Source: Variovorax soli NBRC 106424 (GTDB lineage Bacteria; Pseudomonadota; Gammaproteobacteria; Burkholderiales; Burkholderiaceae_C). Taken from it: a stretch of DNA of 64,000 nucleotides. Position 1 is the first letter of the stretch. Each line of letters opens with the position of its first letter. The stretch is from NCBI RefSeq assembly GCF_001591385.1, contig NZ_BCUU01000001.1, positions 87,395 to 151,394 on the forward strand, in the 5' to 3' direction. Below the pieces are notes generated by a model that saw only the letters and a list, made by a program, of their open reading frames with translations, had not been told where the DNA came from and searched no databases. Positions 16,849 through 28,213 of this stretch are shown one piece after another. Made by a program: the position numbers and the translations under genes.

Positions 16849-18369
16849 ATGGCTGACCCTCTACTGATCGCCCGGCACGGCGACATCGAATGCGCCCTGC
16901 TGCCGGGGCTGGCCAACCGGCACGGGTTGATCACCGGCGCCACCGGCACCGGCAAGACGGTCACCCTGCAAACGCTGGCGGAACGCCTCTCGGGCATCGG
17001 GGTGCCGGTCTTCATGGCCGACGTCAAGGGCGACCTGACGGGCATCAGCCAGGCCGGCAGCATCGGCGACAAGCTGGCCGCCACCCTGAAGGAGCGCGGC
17101 ATCGAGCCGCCCGCGCCGCAGGCCTGCCCGGTTACGCTCTGGGACGTGTTCGGCGAACAGGGCCATCCGGTGCGCGCCACGGTGTCCGACATGGGCCCGC
17201 TGCTGCTGGGCCGCATGCTGGACCTGAACGAAACCCAGGCGGGCGTCCTCAACCTGGTGTTCAAGATCGCGGACGACAACGGCCTGCTGCTGCTTGATCT
17301 GAAAGACCTGCGCGCCATGCTGCAGCACGTGGGCGACAACGCCAAGGACTTCACCACCCAGTACGGCAACATCAGCGCCGCCAGCGTGGGCGCCATCCAG
17401 CGCGGACTGCTCGCCATCGAGACCCAGGGGGGAGACAAGTTCTTCGGCGAGCCGATGCTCAACATCAGCGACTTCATGCAGACGGAGGGGGGCAAGGGGG
17501 TGGTGAACATCCTGGCCGCCGACAAACTCATGAACTCGCCCCGGCTGTATGCCACCTTCCTTCTGTGGATGCTGTCGGAGCTGTTCGAGCAGCTGCCCGA
17601 GATCGGCGACCCCGACAAGCCCAAGCTGGTGTTCTTCTTCGACGAAGCGCACCTGCTGTTCAACGACGCGCCCAAGGCGCTGATCGAACGCATCGAGCTG
17701 GTGGTGCGCCTGGTGCGCTCCAAGGGCGTCGGCGTGTTCTTCGTCACCCAGAACCCGCTGGACATTCCCGACACCGTGCTCGCCCAGCTCGGCAACCGCG
17801 TGCAGCACGCGCTGCGGGCCTTCACGCCCCGCGACCAGAAGGCGGTGAAGGCCACCGCCACCACCATGCGGCAGAAGCCGGGGCTGGACATCGAAGCGGC
17901 GATCACCGAACTGGCGGTGGGCGAAGCGCTGGTGAGCTTCCTCGACCCCAAGGGCCGACCCAGCGTGACCGAGCGCGCCTATGTGCTGCCGCCCGGCAGC
18001 CAGATCGGCCCGATCACGCCGCAGCAGCGCCAGCAGCTGATGGCCGGCTCGCTTGTGGCCGGCGTCTACGAGAAGGTCGTGGACCGCGAATCCGCGTACG
18101 AAAAGCTCAAGGGCCGCGTTGAAAGCGCACCAGACGCGCCGGCTGGCGCCGCGCCGGGCAAGCCCGGCACCGCAGCCTCCCAGGAAGGCGGGCTGATGGA
18201 TGGCTTGAATGACCTGCTCTTCGGTTCCACCGGCCCGCGCGGCGGCAAGCGTGACGGCCTGGTCCAGACCATGGCCAAGTCGGCCGTGCGCACCATGGGC
18301 ACCACCGCGGGCCGCGAGATCCTGCGCGGCGTGCTGGGCGGCATCTTCGGCGGCAAGAAGGGGCGCTGA
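16849..18369 (+). CDS. HerA-like ATPase, DUF853 (YjgR family)
   Basis: 506 residues from the ATG at 16849. The Walker A motif [10 protein letters not shown] is at residues 30-39 and the Walker [12 protein letters not shown] around residues 261-271 (Asp265, Glu266), with [12 protein letters not shown] as sensor-like region. This is the DUF853/YjgR group of P-loop ATPases related to the HerA/FtsK translocases; the physiological role in bacteria is not established. The C-terminal tail is rich in Gly, Lys and Arg ([10 protein letters not shown]). It leads a plus-strand run DUF853-aat-bpt-iclR with 9 bases to aat. It is divergent from the pigment operon and probably not part of it. Confidence 0.9.
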   Translation: MADPLLIARHGDIECALLPGLANRHGLITGATGTGKTVTLQTLAERLSGIGVPVFMADVKGDLTGISQAGSIGDKLAATLKERGIEPPAPQACPVTLWDVFGEQGHPVRATVSDMGPLLLGRMLDLNETQAGVLNLVFKIADDNGLLLLDLKDLRAMLQHVGDNAKDFTTQYGNISAASVGAIQRGLLAIETQGGDKFFGEPMLNISDFMQTEGGKGVVNILAADKLMNSPRLYATFLLWMLSELFEQLPEIGDPDKPKLVFFFDEAHLLFNDAPKALIERIELVVRLVRSKGVGVFFVTQNPLDIPDTVLAQLGNRVQHALRAFTPRDQKAVKATATTMRQKPGLDIEAAITELAVGEALVSFLDPKGRPSVTERAYVLPPGSQIGPITPQQRQQLMAGSLVAGVYEKVVDRESAYEKLKGRVESAPDAPAGAAPGKPGTAASQEGGLMDGLNDLLFGSTGPRGGKRDGLVQTMAKSAVRTMGTTAGREILRGVLGGIFGGKKGR

Positions 18370-18378
18370 AGCCCTGCG

Positions 18379-19155
18379 ATGGCGGTGACGCGCCAGCCAC
18401 GCCCCCGACAACTGCCCTGGCTGGCACCCGGCGAGGCGTTGCCCCCGGCCGCCCAGGCCTGGGGATCGCAGGACCCGGTGCCCGGCCTGCTGGCGGCCGG
18501 CGGCGCGCTCGACGTGGACAGCCTCCTCAGGGCCTATCGCGGCGGCGTATTTCCCTGGTTCAGCGAGGGCCAGCCCATCCTGTGGTGGAGCCCCGACCCG
18601 CGCATGGTGCTGCAGGTCGAGCGCTTCCGCCTGCACCGTTCCCTGGCCAGGACGCTGCGCCGCTTTGCCGCCGACCCGCGCTGCGAGATTCGCTTCGACC
18701 ACGACTTCGAGGCGGTCATCGACGCCTGCTCCCGCGTGCCGCGCGCCGGCCAGTCGGGCACCTGGATCCTGCCCAAGATGATCGAGGCCTACACCCACAT
18801 GCACCGGGCCGGCCACGCCCACAGCGTGGAAACCTGGATCGACGGCCACCTGGCGGGCGGCCTGTACTGCGTGGGCATCGGCCGCGCCGTGTTCGGCGAA
18901 TCGATGTTCGCGCTGCAGCCCGACGCCTCGAAGATCGCGCTGGCCGCACTGGTGGCCTTCTGCCGCCACCACGGCATCGCGCAGATCGACTGCCAGCAGA
19001 ACACCGCGCACCTGGCCAGCATGGGCGCGGCCGAAATGCCGCGCAGCGCCTTTCTTTCCAAGGTGGCGCAGGCCGCGCAACTGCCACCGCCACAGTGGGA
19101 TTTCGAGCCCGTATACTGGAACACACTCCTCACGCGACCCGCTTCGACGACGTGA
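18379..19155 (+). CDS. aat: Leucyl/phenylalanyl-tRNA--protein transferase
   Basis: Adds Leu or Phe from aminoacyl-tRNA to proteins with N-terminal Lys or Arg, marking them for ClpS-ClpAP. 258 residues, normal for the family. Family blocks visible are [18 protein letters not shown] near residue 59, FGESMFA near 175 and [15 protein letters not shown] near 204. The gene ends in a TGA that overlaps the GTG start of bpt by 4 bases, so the two transferases are translationally coupled. The adaptor and unfoldase genes clpS and clpA are also in the window (46890-49622), giving the complete pathway. Identification is firm. Confidence 0.96.
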   Translation: MAVTRQPRPRQLPWLAPGEALPPAAQAWGSQDPVPGLLAAGGALDVDSLLRAYRGGVFPWFSEGQPILWWSPDPRMVLQVERFRLHRSLARTLRRFAADPRCEIRFDHDFEAVIDACSRVPRAGQSGTWILPKMIEAYTHMHRAGHAHSVETWIDGHLAGGLYCVGIGRAVFGESMFALQPDASKIALAALVAFCRHHGIAQIDCQQNTAHLASMGAAEMPRSAFLSKVAQAAQLPPPQWDFEPVYWNTLLTRPASTT

Positions 19156-19901
19156 CGCACCTCAAGGATCTCCCGCTTCAGACCTTGCAGTTCTATGCAA
19201 CGGCGCCCTACCCGTGCAGCTACCTGCCGGATCGCCTGGCCCGGTCGCAAGTGGCCACGCCCAGCCACCTGATTCACAGCGACGCGTACTCCGACCTGGT
19301 GCTGGGCGGCTTCCGGCGCAGCGGCATGTTCACCTATCGCCCCTACTGCGACGGCTGCCAGGCCTGCGTGCCGCTTCGGGTGAAGGTGGCCGAGTTCAAG
19401 CCCACCCGCAGCCAGCGCCGCGCGCACGCCAAGCATGCCAACCTGCAGGCGCGGGTGCTCAAGCTGTGCTTCGTGCCCGAGCACTACCAGCTCTACCTGC
19501 GCTACCAGAACGGCCGCCATGCGGGCGGCGGCATGGACCACGACAGCATCGACCAGTACACCCAGTTCCTGCTGCAAAGCCGGGTCAATTCGAGGCTGGT
19601 GGAGTTTCGCGAGACGCTGCCGGACGGCAGCGCCGGAGCGCTGAAGATGGTGTCCATCCTGGACGTGCTGAACGACGGCCTGTCAGCCGTCTATACCTTC
19701 TACGAGCCCGAGCCGGGCGCGGGCTACGGCAACTACAGCGTCCTGTGGCAGATCGAGCAGGCGCGCCAGCTGGGCCTGCCGCACGTCTACCTTGGTTACT
19801 GGATCGCCGGCAGCGCCAAGATGAGCTACAAGGCGCGCTATTCCCCCAATGAAGTACTGATTGATGGACGCTGGCAAGCGCAATCCGATTTCACCAAGTA
19901 A
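19152..19901 (+). CDS. bpt: Aspartate/glutamate leucyltransferase (Bpt, arginyltransferase family)
   Basis: Transfers leucine to proteins with N-terminal Asp or Glu, the second arm of the bacterial N-degron pathway. 249 residues from a GTG at 19152 overlapping the aat stop. The N-terminal ATE-type zinc/cysteine region is visible as [10 protein letters not shown] and the second cysteine cluster as [12 protein letters not shown]; the C-terminal ATE domain has [18 protein letters not shown]. Bpt differs from eukaryotic-type arginyltransferases in using leucyl-tRNA; that distinction is family knowledge, not read from single residues here. Operon with aat. Both sit 27 kb from clpS-clpA. Confidence 0.95.
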   Translation: MTHLKDLPLQTLQFYATAPYPCSYLPDRLARSQVATPSHLIHSDAYSDLVLGGFRRSGMFTYRPYCDGCQACVPLRVKVAEFKPTRSQRRAHAKHANLQARVLKLCFVPEHYQLYLRYQNGRHAGGGMDHDSIDQYTQFLLQSRVNSRLVEFRETLPDGSAGALKMVSILDVLNDGLSAVYTFYEPEPGAGYGNYSVLWQIEQARQLGLPHVYLGYWIAGSAKMSYKARYSPNEVLIDGRWQAQSDFTK

Positions 19902-19931
19902 AATGGCCGGCAGATTCCCAGCTGCCGAGCC

Positions 19932-20753
19932 ATGAGAAAAACACAATCAGATATCCCTGCCGCACCGGTCATCCAGGTGATCGAGCGCATGTTTGCGCTG
20001 ATCGATGTCCTGGCGTCCCGCGAGGAAGCCATTTCGCTGAAGGAAATCAGCGAAAAGACGGGCCTGCACCCCTCCACCGCCCACCGCATCCTGAACGACC
20101 TGGCGGTCGGGCGCTTTGTCGATCGCCCCGAGGCTGGCAGCTACCGCCTGGGCATGCGCCTGCTGGAGCTGGGCAATCTGGTCAAGGGCCGCCTGAACGT
20201 GCGCGACGCTGCGCTCGCCCCCATGCGCGAGCTGCACAAGCTGACGCAGCAGCCGGTCAACTTGAGCATGCGCCAGGGCGACGAGATCGTGTACATCGAG
20301 CGCGCCTACAGCGAGCGCTCCGGCATGCAGGTGGTGCGTGCCATCGGCGGCCGTGCGCCCCTGCACCTGACCTCGACCGGCAAGCTGTTCCTGGCACTGG
20401 ACGACCCCCAGCGCGTGCGCAGCTACGCCACCCGCACGGGCCTGGCTGGCCACACCAGAAACAGCATCACGCAGCTGCCGGTGCTCGAGCGCGAACTTGC
20501 CAAGGCGCGCCAGTACGGCATCGCCCGCGACAACGAAGAGCTGGAGCTGGGTGTGCGCTGCATGGCGGCCGGCATCTACGACGACCAGGGCAAGCTCGTG
20601 GCCGGCCTGTCGGTGTCGGCGCCGGCCGATCGGCTGGACGACGGCTGGCTGCCCAAGCTGCAGGCCACCGCCAACGAAATCTCGGGGGCGCTGGGCTACA
20701 AGGCCGAAGCGCCGCAGGCACCGGCCGCGCCGGCTACAGATTCCGCCGCCTGA
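19932..20753 (+). CDS. IclR-family transcriptional regulator
   Basis: 273 residues. The N-terminal winged helix-turn-helix covers about residues 13-75, with ISLKEISEKTGLHPSTAHRI as the recognition unit, followed by the IclR effector-binding domain (RGDEIVYIE-type strand seen as RQGDEIVYIERAY, then TSTGKLFLA and LGVRCMAAGIYD). The tail is rich in Ala and Pro. It follows bpt by 30 bases on the same strand but no obvious target operon is next to it; the next gene, pbpG, points the other way. The effector is unknown. A bidirectional-looking terminator follows. Confidence 0.92.
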   Translation: MRKTQSDIPAAPVIQVIERMFALIDVLASREEAISLKEISEKTGLHPSTAHRILNDLAVGRFVDRPEAGSYRLGMRLLELGNLVKGRLNVRDAALAPMRELHKLTQQPVNLSMRQGDEIVYIERAYSERSGMQVVRAIGGRAPLHLTSTGKLFLALDDPQRVRSYATRTGLAGHTRNSITQLPVLERELAKARQYGIARDNEELELGVRCMAAGIYDDQGKLVAGLSVSAPADRLDDGWLPKLQATANEISGALGYKAEAPQAPAAPATDSAA

Positions 20754-20772
20754 GGGCCTCGCCTGCTCAATG

Positions 20773-20798
20773 AAAAAGCCCGCCGATGGCGGGCTTTT
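20773..20798. terminator. Rho-independent terminator between iclR-type gene and pbpG
   Basis: AAAAAGCCCGCC, a short GATG loop region, then GGCGGGCTTTT: a GC-rich hairpin of about 8-9 base pairs flanked by A and T runs, so it can work in both directions. It lies between two convergent genes (IclR-type gene ending at 20753, pbpG ending at 20820). Confidence 0.85.
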
Positions 20799-20819
20799 CG
20801 TTTGCGGCTCTGGCGCGTA

Positions 20820-21986
20820 TCAGCTGGCGGCGTGCGCGCTTGCCACCGGCGTGTGGCTGGCAGCCGGCGCCATCACCTGGGTGGCCTCCACCCAGCGGCG
20901 CACACGCTCGGCGTCGCCGAGGCGGCTGAGCTTGCCGGCGGAATCCAGGAAAACCATGATCAGCTTGCGGCCGGCAATGCGGGCCTGCATCACCAGGCAC
21001 TGGCCGGCCTCGGAGATGTAGCCGGTCTTCTGCAGGCCGATGTCCCAGTCGGGGTTCTTTACCAGGCGGTTGGTGGTGTTGAACTGCAGCGTCCGGCTGC
21101 CCACTTCGACCACGCGCTCGGGCGAGGTGGTGAGCTGGCGCAGCGTGGGATCGGCATAGGCGTAGTTCACCAGCAGCGCCAGATCGCGCGCGCTGGACTG
21201 GTTGCCGCTGGATAGGCCCGTGGGCTCGACATAGCGGGTGTCGTGCATGCCGATCGAACGGGCCTTGGCATTCATCATGGCCACGAAGGTATCGATGCCG
21301 CCCGGGTAGGTGCGGCCCAGCGCGTGCGCAGCACGGTTCTCGCTGGACATGAGGGCCAGGTGCAGCAGTTCGCCGCGGGGCAGCGACGTGCCCACGCGCA
21401 GGCGCGAGCTGCTGTGCTTCTCGGTGTCCACGTCATCCTGGGTGATGGTGATCATCTCCTCGGACGGCAGGTGTGCCTCGCTGATCAGCACGCCGGTCAT
21501 CAGCTTGGTGATGGAGGCAATGGGCAGCACGGCCTGGTCGTTCTTGCTGAACAGCACTTCTCGCGTGTCCTGGTCGACCACCAGCGCCACGCTGGACTTC
21601 AGGTCGAGCACATCGTCGGTGCCATGAAGGCCGGCGAGCTGGCCGAAGGATTGGCGGGCCGGCTCGGCCATGCGCACCACCGAGCGGCGCTGAACCGTGA
21701 CGACCGACTTGCCACCGCGCTTGCTCAGGGTAGCGGTGACGTTGCGTCCGCCACGGGCAGTCTTCTCGACGGCAGGCGCCTTGGCGGTACGAGTGGCCTT
21801 GGCCGGGGATTTGGACGCCGGCTTGGCGGCGGATTTGGTGGAAGTCGCCTGCTTCTTGGAGGCTACTTCCTTCTTCGACGACGCTGCGTGGGCGCCGGAC
21901 AACAAAAAAGCCGTCGCAAAAAACGCGGCGGCGAGTGTGCGCAGGATCCGCTGGCTTGGAACTCGGCCGGGATGGGCTTCGGGCAT
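20820..21986 (-). CDS. pbpG: Penicillin-binding D-alanyl-D-alanine endopeptidase/carboxypeptidase (PBP7-like)
   Basis: Periplasmic serine peptidase of family S11 that trims peptidoglycan peptides. 388 residues. A signal peptide (LAAAFFATAFLLSGAHA, cleaved before ASSKK) is followed by a long Lys/Ala/Ser-rich low-complexity linker (about 36-80), then the catalytic domain: SITK at 158-161 (nucleophile Ser158), SSEN at 214-217, and a later QKTGY. The order and motifs fit PBP7/PbpG, and the length of the basic linker exceeds that of the E. coli protein. It is transcribed alone; leuA ends 120 bases upstream. Confidence 0.92.
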   Translation of the reverse strand: MPEAHPGRVPSQRILRTLAAAFFATAFLLSGAHAASSKKEVASKKQATSTKSAAKPASKSPAKATRTAKAPAVEKTARGGRNVTATLSKRGGKSVVTVQRRSVVRMAEPARQSFGQLAGLHGTDDVLDLKSSVALVVDQDTREVLFSKNDQAVLPIASITKLMTGVLISEAHLPSEEMITITQDDVDTEKHSSSRLRVGTSLPRGELLHLALMSSENRAAHALGRTYPGGIDTFVAMMNAKARSIGMHDTRYVEPTGLSSGNQSSARDLALLVNYAYADPTLRQLTTSPERVVEVGSRTLQFNTTNRLVKNPDWDIGLQKTGYISEAGQCLVMQARIAGRKLIMVFLDSAGKLSRLGDAERVRRWVEATQVMAPAASHTPVASAHAAS

Positions 21987-22105
21987 TGAAAACTCTCCAG
22001 CGGGGGTGGAAATGGGACCGCAGTTTACCTATTAACAAAAAAACACGCAATATCAGTTACTTGCGGCCCCTTCTTCCAGCGAATACCAAGGACTACATTT
22101 CGTAA

Positions 22106-23644
22106 CTAACCTTGAGCCGCGACTCTCTCAGCTTGGCTCTGCAACTTGTTGAGGGCACTCAGATAAGCCTTGGCCGACGCCACCACGATGTCGGGATCGG
22201 CCCCGACGCCGTTGACGACCCGGCCCGCGTTCTGCAGGCGGACGGTGACTTCTCCCTGGCTTTCGGTCGAACCACTGATGGCGTTGACCGAATAGAGCAC
22301 CATTTCCGCGCCGCTCTTCACGTGCGACTCGATGGCCTTCAAGGAGGCATCGACCGGGCCGTTTCCGTCGGATTCACCGGTCACCTCCTTGCCCTCCACC
22401 GTGAACACGATGCGCGCCTGGGGCCGCTCACCGGTTTCGCTGTGTTGAGACAAAGAAACAAAGCTGAATCGCTCACCAACGTGCGAACCTTCCTCGTCGC
22501 TGACAAGGGCGAGGATGTCTTCATCGAAAATTTCGCTCTTGCGATCCGCCAGTTCCTTGAAGCGGGAGAACGCGGTGTTGATGTCGGCCTCGCTCTCCAT
22601 GACCACGCCCAGTTCCTGCAGGCGCTGCTTGAAGGCATTGCGGCCGCTGAGCTTGCCCAGGACGATCTTGTTGTTGGTCCAGCCCACGTCTTCGGCGCGC
22701 ATGATCTCGTAGGTGTCGCGCGCCTTGAGCACGCCGTCCTGGTGGATGCCCGAGGCATGGGCAAAGGCGTTGGCGCCCACCACGGCCTTGTTGGGCTGCA
22801 CCACGAAGCCGGTGGTCTGGCTCACCATGCGGCTGGCCGCCAGGATGTGGGGCGTGTCGATGTTCAGCTCCAGCCCGAAGTAGTCCTTGCGGGTCTTCAC
22901 CGCCATCACGATTTCCTCGAGCGAGCAGTTGCCGGCGCGCTCGCCCAGGCCGTTGATGGTGCATTCCACCTGGCGCGCGCCGCCGATCTTCACGCCGGCC
23001 AGCGAGTTGGCCACCGCCATGCCCAGGTCGTTGTGGCAGTGCACGGACCACACCGCCTTGTCGCTGTTGGGAATGCGCTCGCGCAGGTTCTTGATGAAGT
23101 TGCCGTACAGCTCCGGAATGGCATAGCCCACGGTGTCGGGCACGTTGATGGTGGTGGCGCCCTCCTGGATCACCGCCTCCAGCACGCGGCAGAGAAAGTC
23201 CACGTCGCTGCGGTAGCCGTCCTCGGGGCTGAACTCGATGTCGCCCATGAGGTTGCGTGCGAAGCGCACCGACAGGCGGGCCTGCTCCAGCACCTCTTCC
23301 GGTGTCATGCGCAGCTTCTTCTCCATGTGCAGCGGAGAAGTCGCGATGAAGGTGTGGATGCGCCCGCGCGCCGCGCCCTTCAGGGCCTCGGCGGCACGCG
23401 AAATGTCGCGGTCGTTGGCCCGCGAGAGGCCGCACACTGTCGATTCCTTGATGACATTGGCGATGGCCTGCACGGCCTCGAAATCGCCGTTGGAGCTGGC
23501 GGGAAAGCCCGCCTCGATCACGTCGACCCGCAGGCGCTCGAGCTGGCGGGCAATGCGCAGCTTCTCGTCGCGCGTCATGGAAGCGCCTGGCGACTGCTCG
23601 CCGTCGCGCAGGGTGGTGTCGAAAATGATCAGCTTGTCGGTCAT
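22106..23644 (-). CDS. leuA: 2-isopropylmalate synthase (512-residue form)
   Basis: First committed step of leucine synthesis: acetyl-CoA plus 2-oxoisovalerate to 2-isopropylmalate. 512 residues. The catalytic barrel opens [16 protein letters not shown] and contains the metal-binding [10 protein letters not shown]; the C-terminal 120 residues form the LeuA allosteric domain that binds leucine ([20 protein letters not shown]). This is the E. coli-type short form. It lies 76 bases downstream of a second, longer paralogue on the same strand, so the attenuator upstream of that paralogue may also affect this gene. It may be the leucine-sensitive or the alternative-substrate copy; sequence alone does not tell. 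Confidence 0.95.
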   Translation of the reverse strand: MTDKLIIFDTTLRDGEQSPGASMTRDEKLRIARQLERLRVDVIEAGFPASSNGDFEAVQAIANVIKESTVCGLSRANDRDISRAAEALKGAARGRIHTFIATSPLHMEKKLRMTPEEVLEQARLSVRFARNLMGDIEFSPEDGYRSDVDFLCRVLEAVIQEGATTINVPDTVGYAIPELYGNFIKNLRERIPNSDKAVWSVHCHNDLGMAVANSLAGVKIGGARQVECTINGLGERAGNCSLEEIVMAVKTRKDYFGLELNIDTPHILAASRMVSQTTGFVVQPNKAVVGANAFAHASGIHQDGVLKARDTYEIMRAEDVGWTNNKIVLGKLSGRNAFKQRLQELGVVMESEADINTAFSRFKELADRKSEIFDEDILALVSDEEGSHVGERFSFVSLSQHSETGERPQARIVFTVEGKEVTGESDGNGPVDASLKAIESHVKSGAEMVLYSVNAISGSTESQGEVTVRLQNAGRVVNGVGADPDIVVASAKAYLSALNKLQSQAERVAAQG

Positions 23645-23720
23645 CGTGTTCTCCTGGTGTGTGCGCCCCCGGCGGGCTGCGGCGCACGCCGCCCCTTTTT
23701 CGGGGCGGCTGCGCGCAAGC

Positions 23721-25424
23721 TCAAGCGGCTTCGAGGGCGGATTGTGCGCTCTTTGCGCCCTGGCCCCGGCCGCGCGTCACGCCCGAGACGATGGCCTTGA
23801 GCGAGGCCGAAATGATGTCCGCGTCGATGCCCACGCCGAACAGCGTGCGCGATTCATCCACCCGCACTTCCATATAGGCCACGGCGCGGGCGTCCGCACC
23901 CGTGCCGATGGCATGCTGGTGGTAGTCGATCACGCGGATCGCGTGCCCGGTGGCTTCGGACAGCGCCCGGATGAATGCGTCGACCGGTCCGTTGCCGCGG
24001 CCTTCGATGGCCCGGATTTCACCGTCCCACTTCAGGTCGCCGCGCAGCACCACCTGGGCGTTGGCGCCCTCGCCCTGCTCTTCCAGCACGCGGTGCGTGA
24101 GCGCATGCGCGGCCGCCACGCCGTACTCGCGCTGGAAGATGTCCCACAGGTCGGCCGCGGACATCTCCTTGCCGGCCACGTCCATCTCGCGCTGCACCAC
24201 CTGGCTGAATTCGATCTGCAGGCGGCGCGGCATCTCGAGCCCGTATTCCGCCTCGAGCAGGTACGAGATGCCGCCCTTGCCCGACTGGCTGTTGACCCGG
24301 ATCACCGCCTCGTAGCTGCGGCCGACGTCCTTCGGGTCGATCGGCAGGTAGGGCATGTCCCAGATGTCGTCGTCCTTGCGGGCGGCGAAAGCCTTCTTGA
24401 TCGCGTCCTGATGCGAGCCGGAGAAAGAGGTGTAGACCAGGTCCCCGGCGTAGGGGTGGCGCGGATGCACCGGCAACTGGTTGCAGTGCTCGACGGTGGC
24501 GCGGATCTCGTCGATGTTCGAGAAGTCCAGCTCGGGCGAAACGCCTTGGGTGTACAGATTGAGCGCGACGTTGACCAGGTCGAGGTTGCCGGTGCGCTCG
24601 CCGTTGCCGAACAGGCACCCTTCGATGCGGTCGGCGCCCGCCATCAGGGCGAACTCGCCGGCGGCCGTGCCGGTGCCGCGGTCATTGTGCGGATGCACCG
24701 ACAGCACGATGCTGTCGCGCCGCGCCAGGTTGCGATGCATCCACTCGATCATGTCGGCGAAGATGTTCGGCGTGGAATGCTCCACCGTCGAAGGCAGGTT
24801 GATGATGCACTTGCGCGCGGGCGTCGGCGCCCAGACCTCGGTCACGGCGTCGACCACGCGCTTGGAGAAAGCCAGGTCGGTGCCCGAGAACATCTCGGGC
24901 GAATACTGGAAGGTCCACTCGGTGCCGGGCTGCGTGGCGGCCAGTTCCTTGAACATGCGCGCATGGCTGGTGGCCAGCTCGACGATGCCGTCCTCGTCCA
25001 TGCCCAGCACCACCTTGCGCATCACCGGCGCCACGGCGTTGTACAGGTGCACGATGGCGCGCGGTGCGCCCTGCAGCGACTCGAAGGTGCGCTCGATGAG
25101 GTGGTCGCGCGCCTGCGTCAGCACCTGGATCGTCACGTCGTCGGGGATGCGGTCTTCCTCGATGAGCTTGCGCACGAAATCGAACTCGACCTGCGAGGCC
25201 GAGGGGAAACCCACCTCGATCTCCTTGAAGCCGATCTTCACCAGCATCTCGAACATGCGCATCTTGCGCTCGAGATCCATGGGCTCCACCAGCGCCTGGT
25301 TGCCGTCACGCAGGTCGGTCGACAGCCAGATCGGCGCGCGGGTCAGGACGGCGTCCGGCCAGGTGCGGTCTTTGAGGCCTACGGGTGCGAAGGCGCGGTA
25401 CTTGCGGCTGGGTTGCTTCAACAT
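23721..25424 (-). CDS. leuA: 2-isopropylmalate synthase (567-residue form)
   Basis: A second isopropylmalate synthase, of the longer type known from yeast and actinobacteria. 567 residues from the ATG at 25422-25424. It has the extended N-terminus with [19 protein letters not shown], the catalytic [17 protein letters not shown] and metal site [10 protein letters not shown], and a C-terminal regulatory domain ending in a Gly/Arg-Ala tail. The gene is preceded by a leader peptide with four clustered leucine codons and a hairpin terminator (25468-25581), which points to control by leucyl-tRNA supply. Both leuA paralogues are complete with no visible damage. It follows pssA on the same strand. 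Confidence 0.95.
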   Translation of the reverse strand: MLKQPSRKYRAFAPVGLKDRTWPDAVLTRAPIWLSTDLRDGNQALVEPMDLERKMRMFEMLVKIGFKEIEVGFPSASQVEFDFVRKLIEEDRIPDDVTIQVLTQARDHLIERTFESLQGAPRAIVHLYNAVAPVMRKVVLGMDEDGIVELATSHARMFKELAATQPGTEWTFQYSPEMFSGTDLAFSKRVVDAVTEVWAPTPARKCIINLPSTVEHSTPNIFADMIEWMHRNLARRDSIVLSVHPHNDRGTGTAAGEFALMAGADRIEGCLFGNGERTGNLDLVNVALNLYTQGVSPELDFSNIDEIRATVEHCNQLPVHPRHPYAGDLVYTSFSGSHQDAIKKAFAARKDDDIWDMPYLPIDPKDVGRSYEAVIRVNSQSGKGGISYLLEAEYGLEMPRRLQIEFSQVVQREMDVAGKEMSAADLWDIFQREYGVAAAHALTHRVLEEQGEGANAQVVLRGDLKWDGEIRAIEGRGNGPVDAFIRALSEATGHAIRVIDYHQHAIGTGADARAVAYMEVRVDESRTLFGVGIDADIISASLKAIVSGVTRGRGQGAKSAQSALEAA

Positions 25425-25467
25425 GGCTTCTCTCTTGCTGGTGATGGTTGTCGAGCCCAGCAACCCC

Positions 25468-25505
25468 AAAAACAAACGGCCCGTTGCTGGTGCTAACGGG
25501 CCGTT
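25468..25505 (-). terminator. Attenuator hairpin upstream of the long leuA
   Basis: On the minus strand, AACGGCCCGTT and AACGGGCCGTT form a perfect 11-base-pair stem with a 9-base loop, followed by TGTTTTT. It lies 22 bases after the stop codon of the leader peptide and 43 bases before the leuA start, the classic place of an intrinsic terminator in amino-acid attenuation. The competing antiterminator pairing was not worked out. Confidence 0.85.
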
Positions 25506-25527
25506 GGTCGAAAAAATTGCGCGTGCG

Positions 25528-25581
25528 CTACCGACTCCGCCCGAAGGGGATGAGTAGTAGGGCCAGCGAAATCTTTTGCAT
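25528..25581 (-). CDS. leuL: Leucine leader peptide (LeuL-like)
   Basis: A 17-residue open frame, [17 protein letters not shown], starting at the ATG 25579-25581 and stopping with TAG. Four of its codons are leucine: CTG, then CTA, CTA, CTC, with the doubled rare CTA codon placed where ribosome stalling would matter. It precedes the perfect hairpin at 25468-25505 and the leuA start at 25424. By analogy with leu and ilv leaders, stalling when charged leucyl-tRNA is scarce would prevent the terminator from forming. Upstream, GCGCCACC is only a weak ribosome-binding site. The peptide is not expected to have a function of its own. Confidence 0.8.
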   Translation of the reverse strand: MQKISLALLLIPFGRSR

Positions 25582-25610
25582 GGTGGCGCAACTCTAGCAC
25601 AAGTTCCAGG

Positions 25611-26435
25611 CTAGTTATGCAAGCCGCGCTCGTCCGGCTCGTCGGTCGACACGCTGATCACGCTGGCCTGCTGCCCCTTGGCCTTGCGCCAGGCGTACAC
25701 CACGTACCCGCTCAGGCCATAGGCGACGAACAGGCTGAACAGCACCGTCGGCGGGTGGATGTTGATCACGGCAATGCCCAGCGCGATCAGCACGATGACC
25801 GCGAAAGGCACACTGCGCTTCATCTGCACGTCCTTGAAGCTGTAGAACGGCGCGTTGGTCACCATGCTCAGGCCCGCGTAAAGCGTGAAGCCGAAGGTGA
25901 TCCAGGTGATCTGGTTCCAGCTGAGGTAGAGCACATCGCCGCCGCGCCGGCCCCACTCCGTCATGAGCCAGATGAAGCCAGCCACCAGGGCCGCCGCCGC
26001 CGGCGACGGCAGGCCCTGGAACCAGCGCTTGTCGATCACGCCTGTGTTGACGTTGAAACGCGCCAGCCGCAGCGCCGCGCAGGCGCAATAGACGAAGGCA
26101 GCGATCCAGCCCCAGCGGCCCAGCCCCTTGAGCGACCACTCGTAGGCGATGAGCGCCGGCGCCGCGCCGAAGGACACCATGTCCGACAGCGAGTCCATCT
26201 GCTCGCCAAAGGCGCTCTGCGTGTTGGTCATGCGCGCCACACGGCCGTCGAGGCTGTCGAGGACCATGGCGGCGAACACGCCCAGCGCCGCCTGGTCGAA
26301 GCGCGCGTTCATCGCCATCACGATGGCGTAGAAGCCGCCGAAGAGCGCTCCCAATGTGAAGAGATTGGGAAGAATGTAGATGCCCTTGCGCCGCTTCTTC
26401 GGCTCGAGGGGCATCAACGGGGTGTCGTCATGCAT
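25611..26435 (-). CDS. pssA: CDP-diacylglycerol--serine O-phosphatidyltransferase
   Basis: Makes phosphatidylserine, the precursor of phosphatidylethanolamine, from CDP-diacylglycerol and serine at the inner membrane. 274 residues from the ATG at 26433-26435. The CDP-alcohol phosphatidyltransferase motif begins DSLDGRVARM and ends GEQMDSLSD with the required Asp residues. Several hydrophobic helices follow, as in the PssA type of betaproteobacteria rather than the soluble E. coli form. It stands between the ilv genes and leuA on the same strand; the ilvC terminator just upstream suggests it has its own promoter. Its stop lies 30 bases before the leuL start. Confidence 0.94.
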   Translation of the reverse strand: MHDDTPLMPLEPKKRRKGIYILPNLFTLGALFGGFYAIVMAMNARFDQAALGVFAAMVLDSLDGRVARMTNTQSAFGEQMDSLSDMVSFGAAPALIAYEWSLKGLGRWGWIAAFVYCACAALRLARFNVNTGVIDKRWFQGLPSPAAAALVAGFIWLMTEWGRRGGDVLYLSWNQITWITFGFTLYAGLSMVTNAPFYSFKDVQMKRSVPFAVIVLIALGIAVINIHPPTVLFSLFVAYGLSGYVVYAWRKAKGQQASVISVSTDEPDERGLHN

Positions 26436-26484
26436 GGGGGCGAAGTGTAGTTCAGCGTTGCCAGCGCACTTGGCGCGGCGCAAT

Positions 26485-26513
26485 GAAAAAGGCCGCCCGC
26501 AAGGACGGCCTTT
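26485..26513 (-). terminator. Rho-independent terminator after ilvC
   Basis: On the minus strand, AAGGCCGTCC, loop TTGC, GGGCGGCCTT then TTT: a stem of about 10 pairs with one G-T pair and a U-tract. It is 20-45 bases beyond the ilvC stop and closes the ilvB-ilvN-ilvC unit before pssA. Confidence 0.85.
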
Positions 26514-26531
26514 GCTTCACAAGCCGACGGC

Positions 26532-28081
<1,550 letters not shown>

Positions 28082-28213
28082 GTGTTTGCGTGACTCCTCT
28101 TTTCGCTGCCCTCCCCCGCGCACGGTAATGCGCGAGCTCGGCAAGCAATAGATTCGTCAGGTTTGGGTTGACCAAGGAGCCACCCCGCAGGTGCGAGGCG
28201 GCCCATCTTCTGT

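Noticed and set aside
23690..23712. Hairpin GCCGCCCC/GGGGCGGC between the two leuA genes
   Set aside because: The T-run lies in the loop, not after the stem, so it is not a rho-independent terminator; left as an unexplained hairpin.
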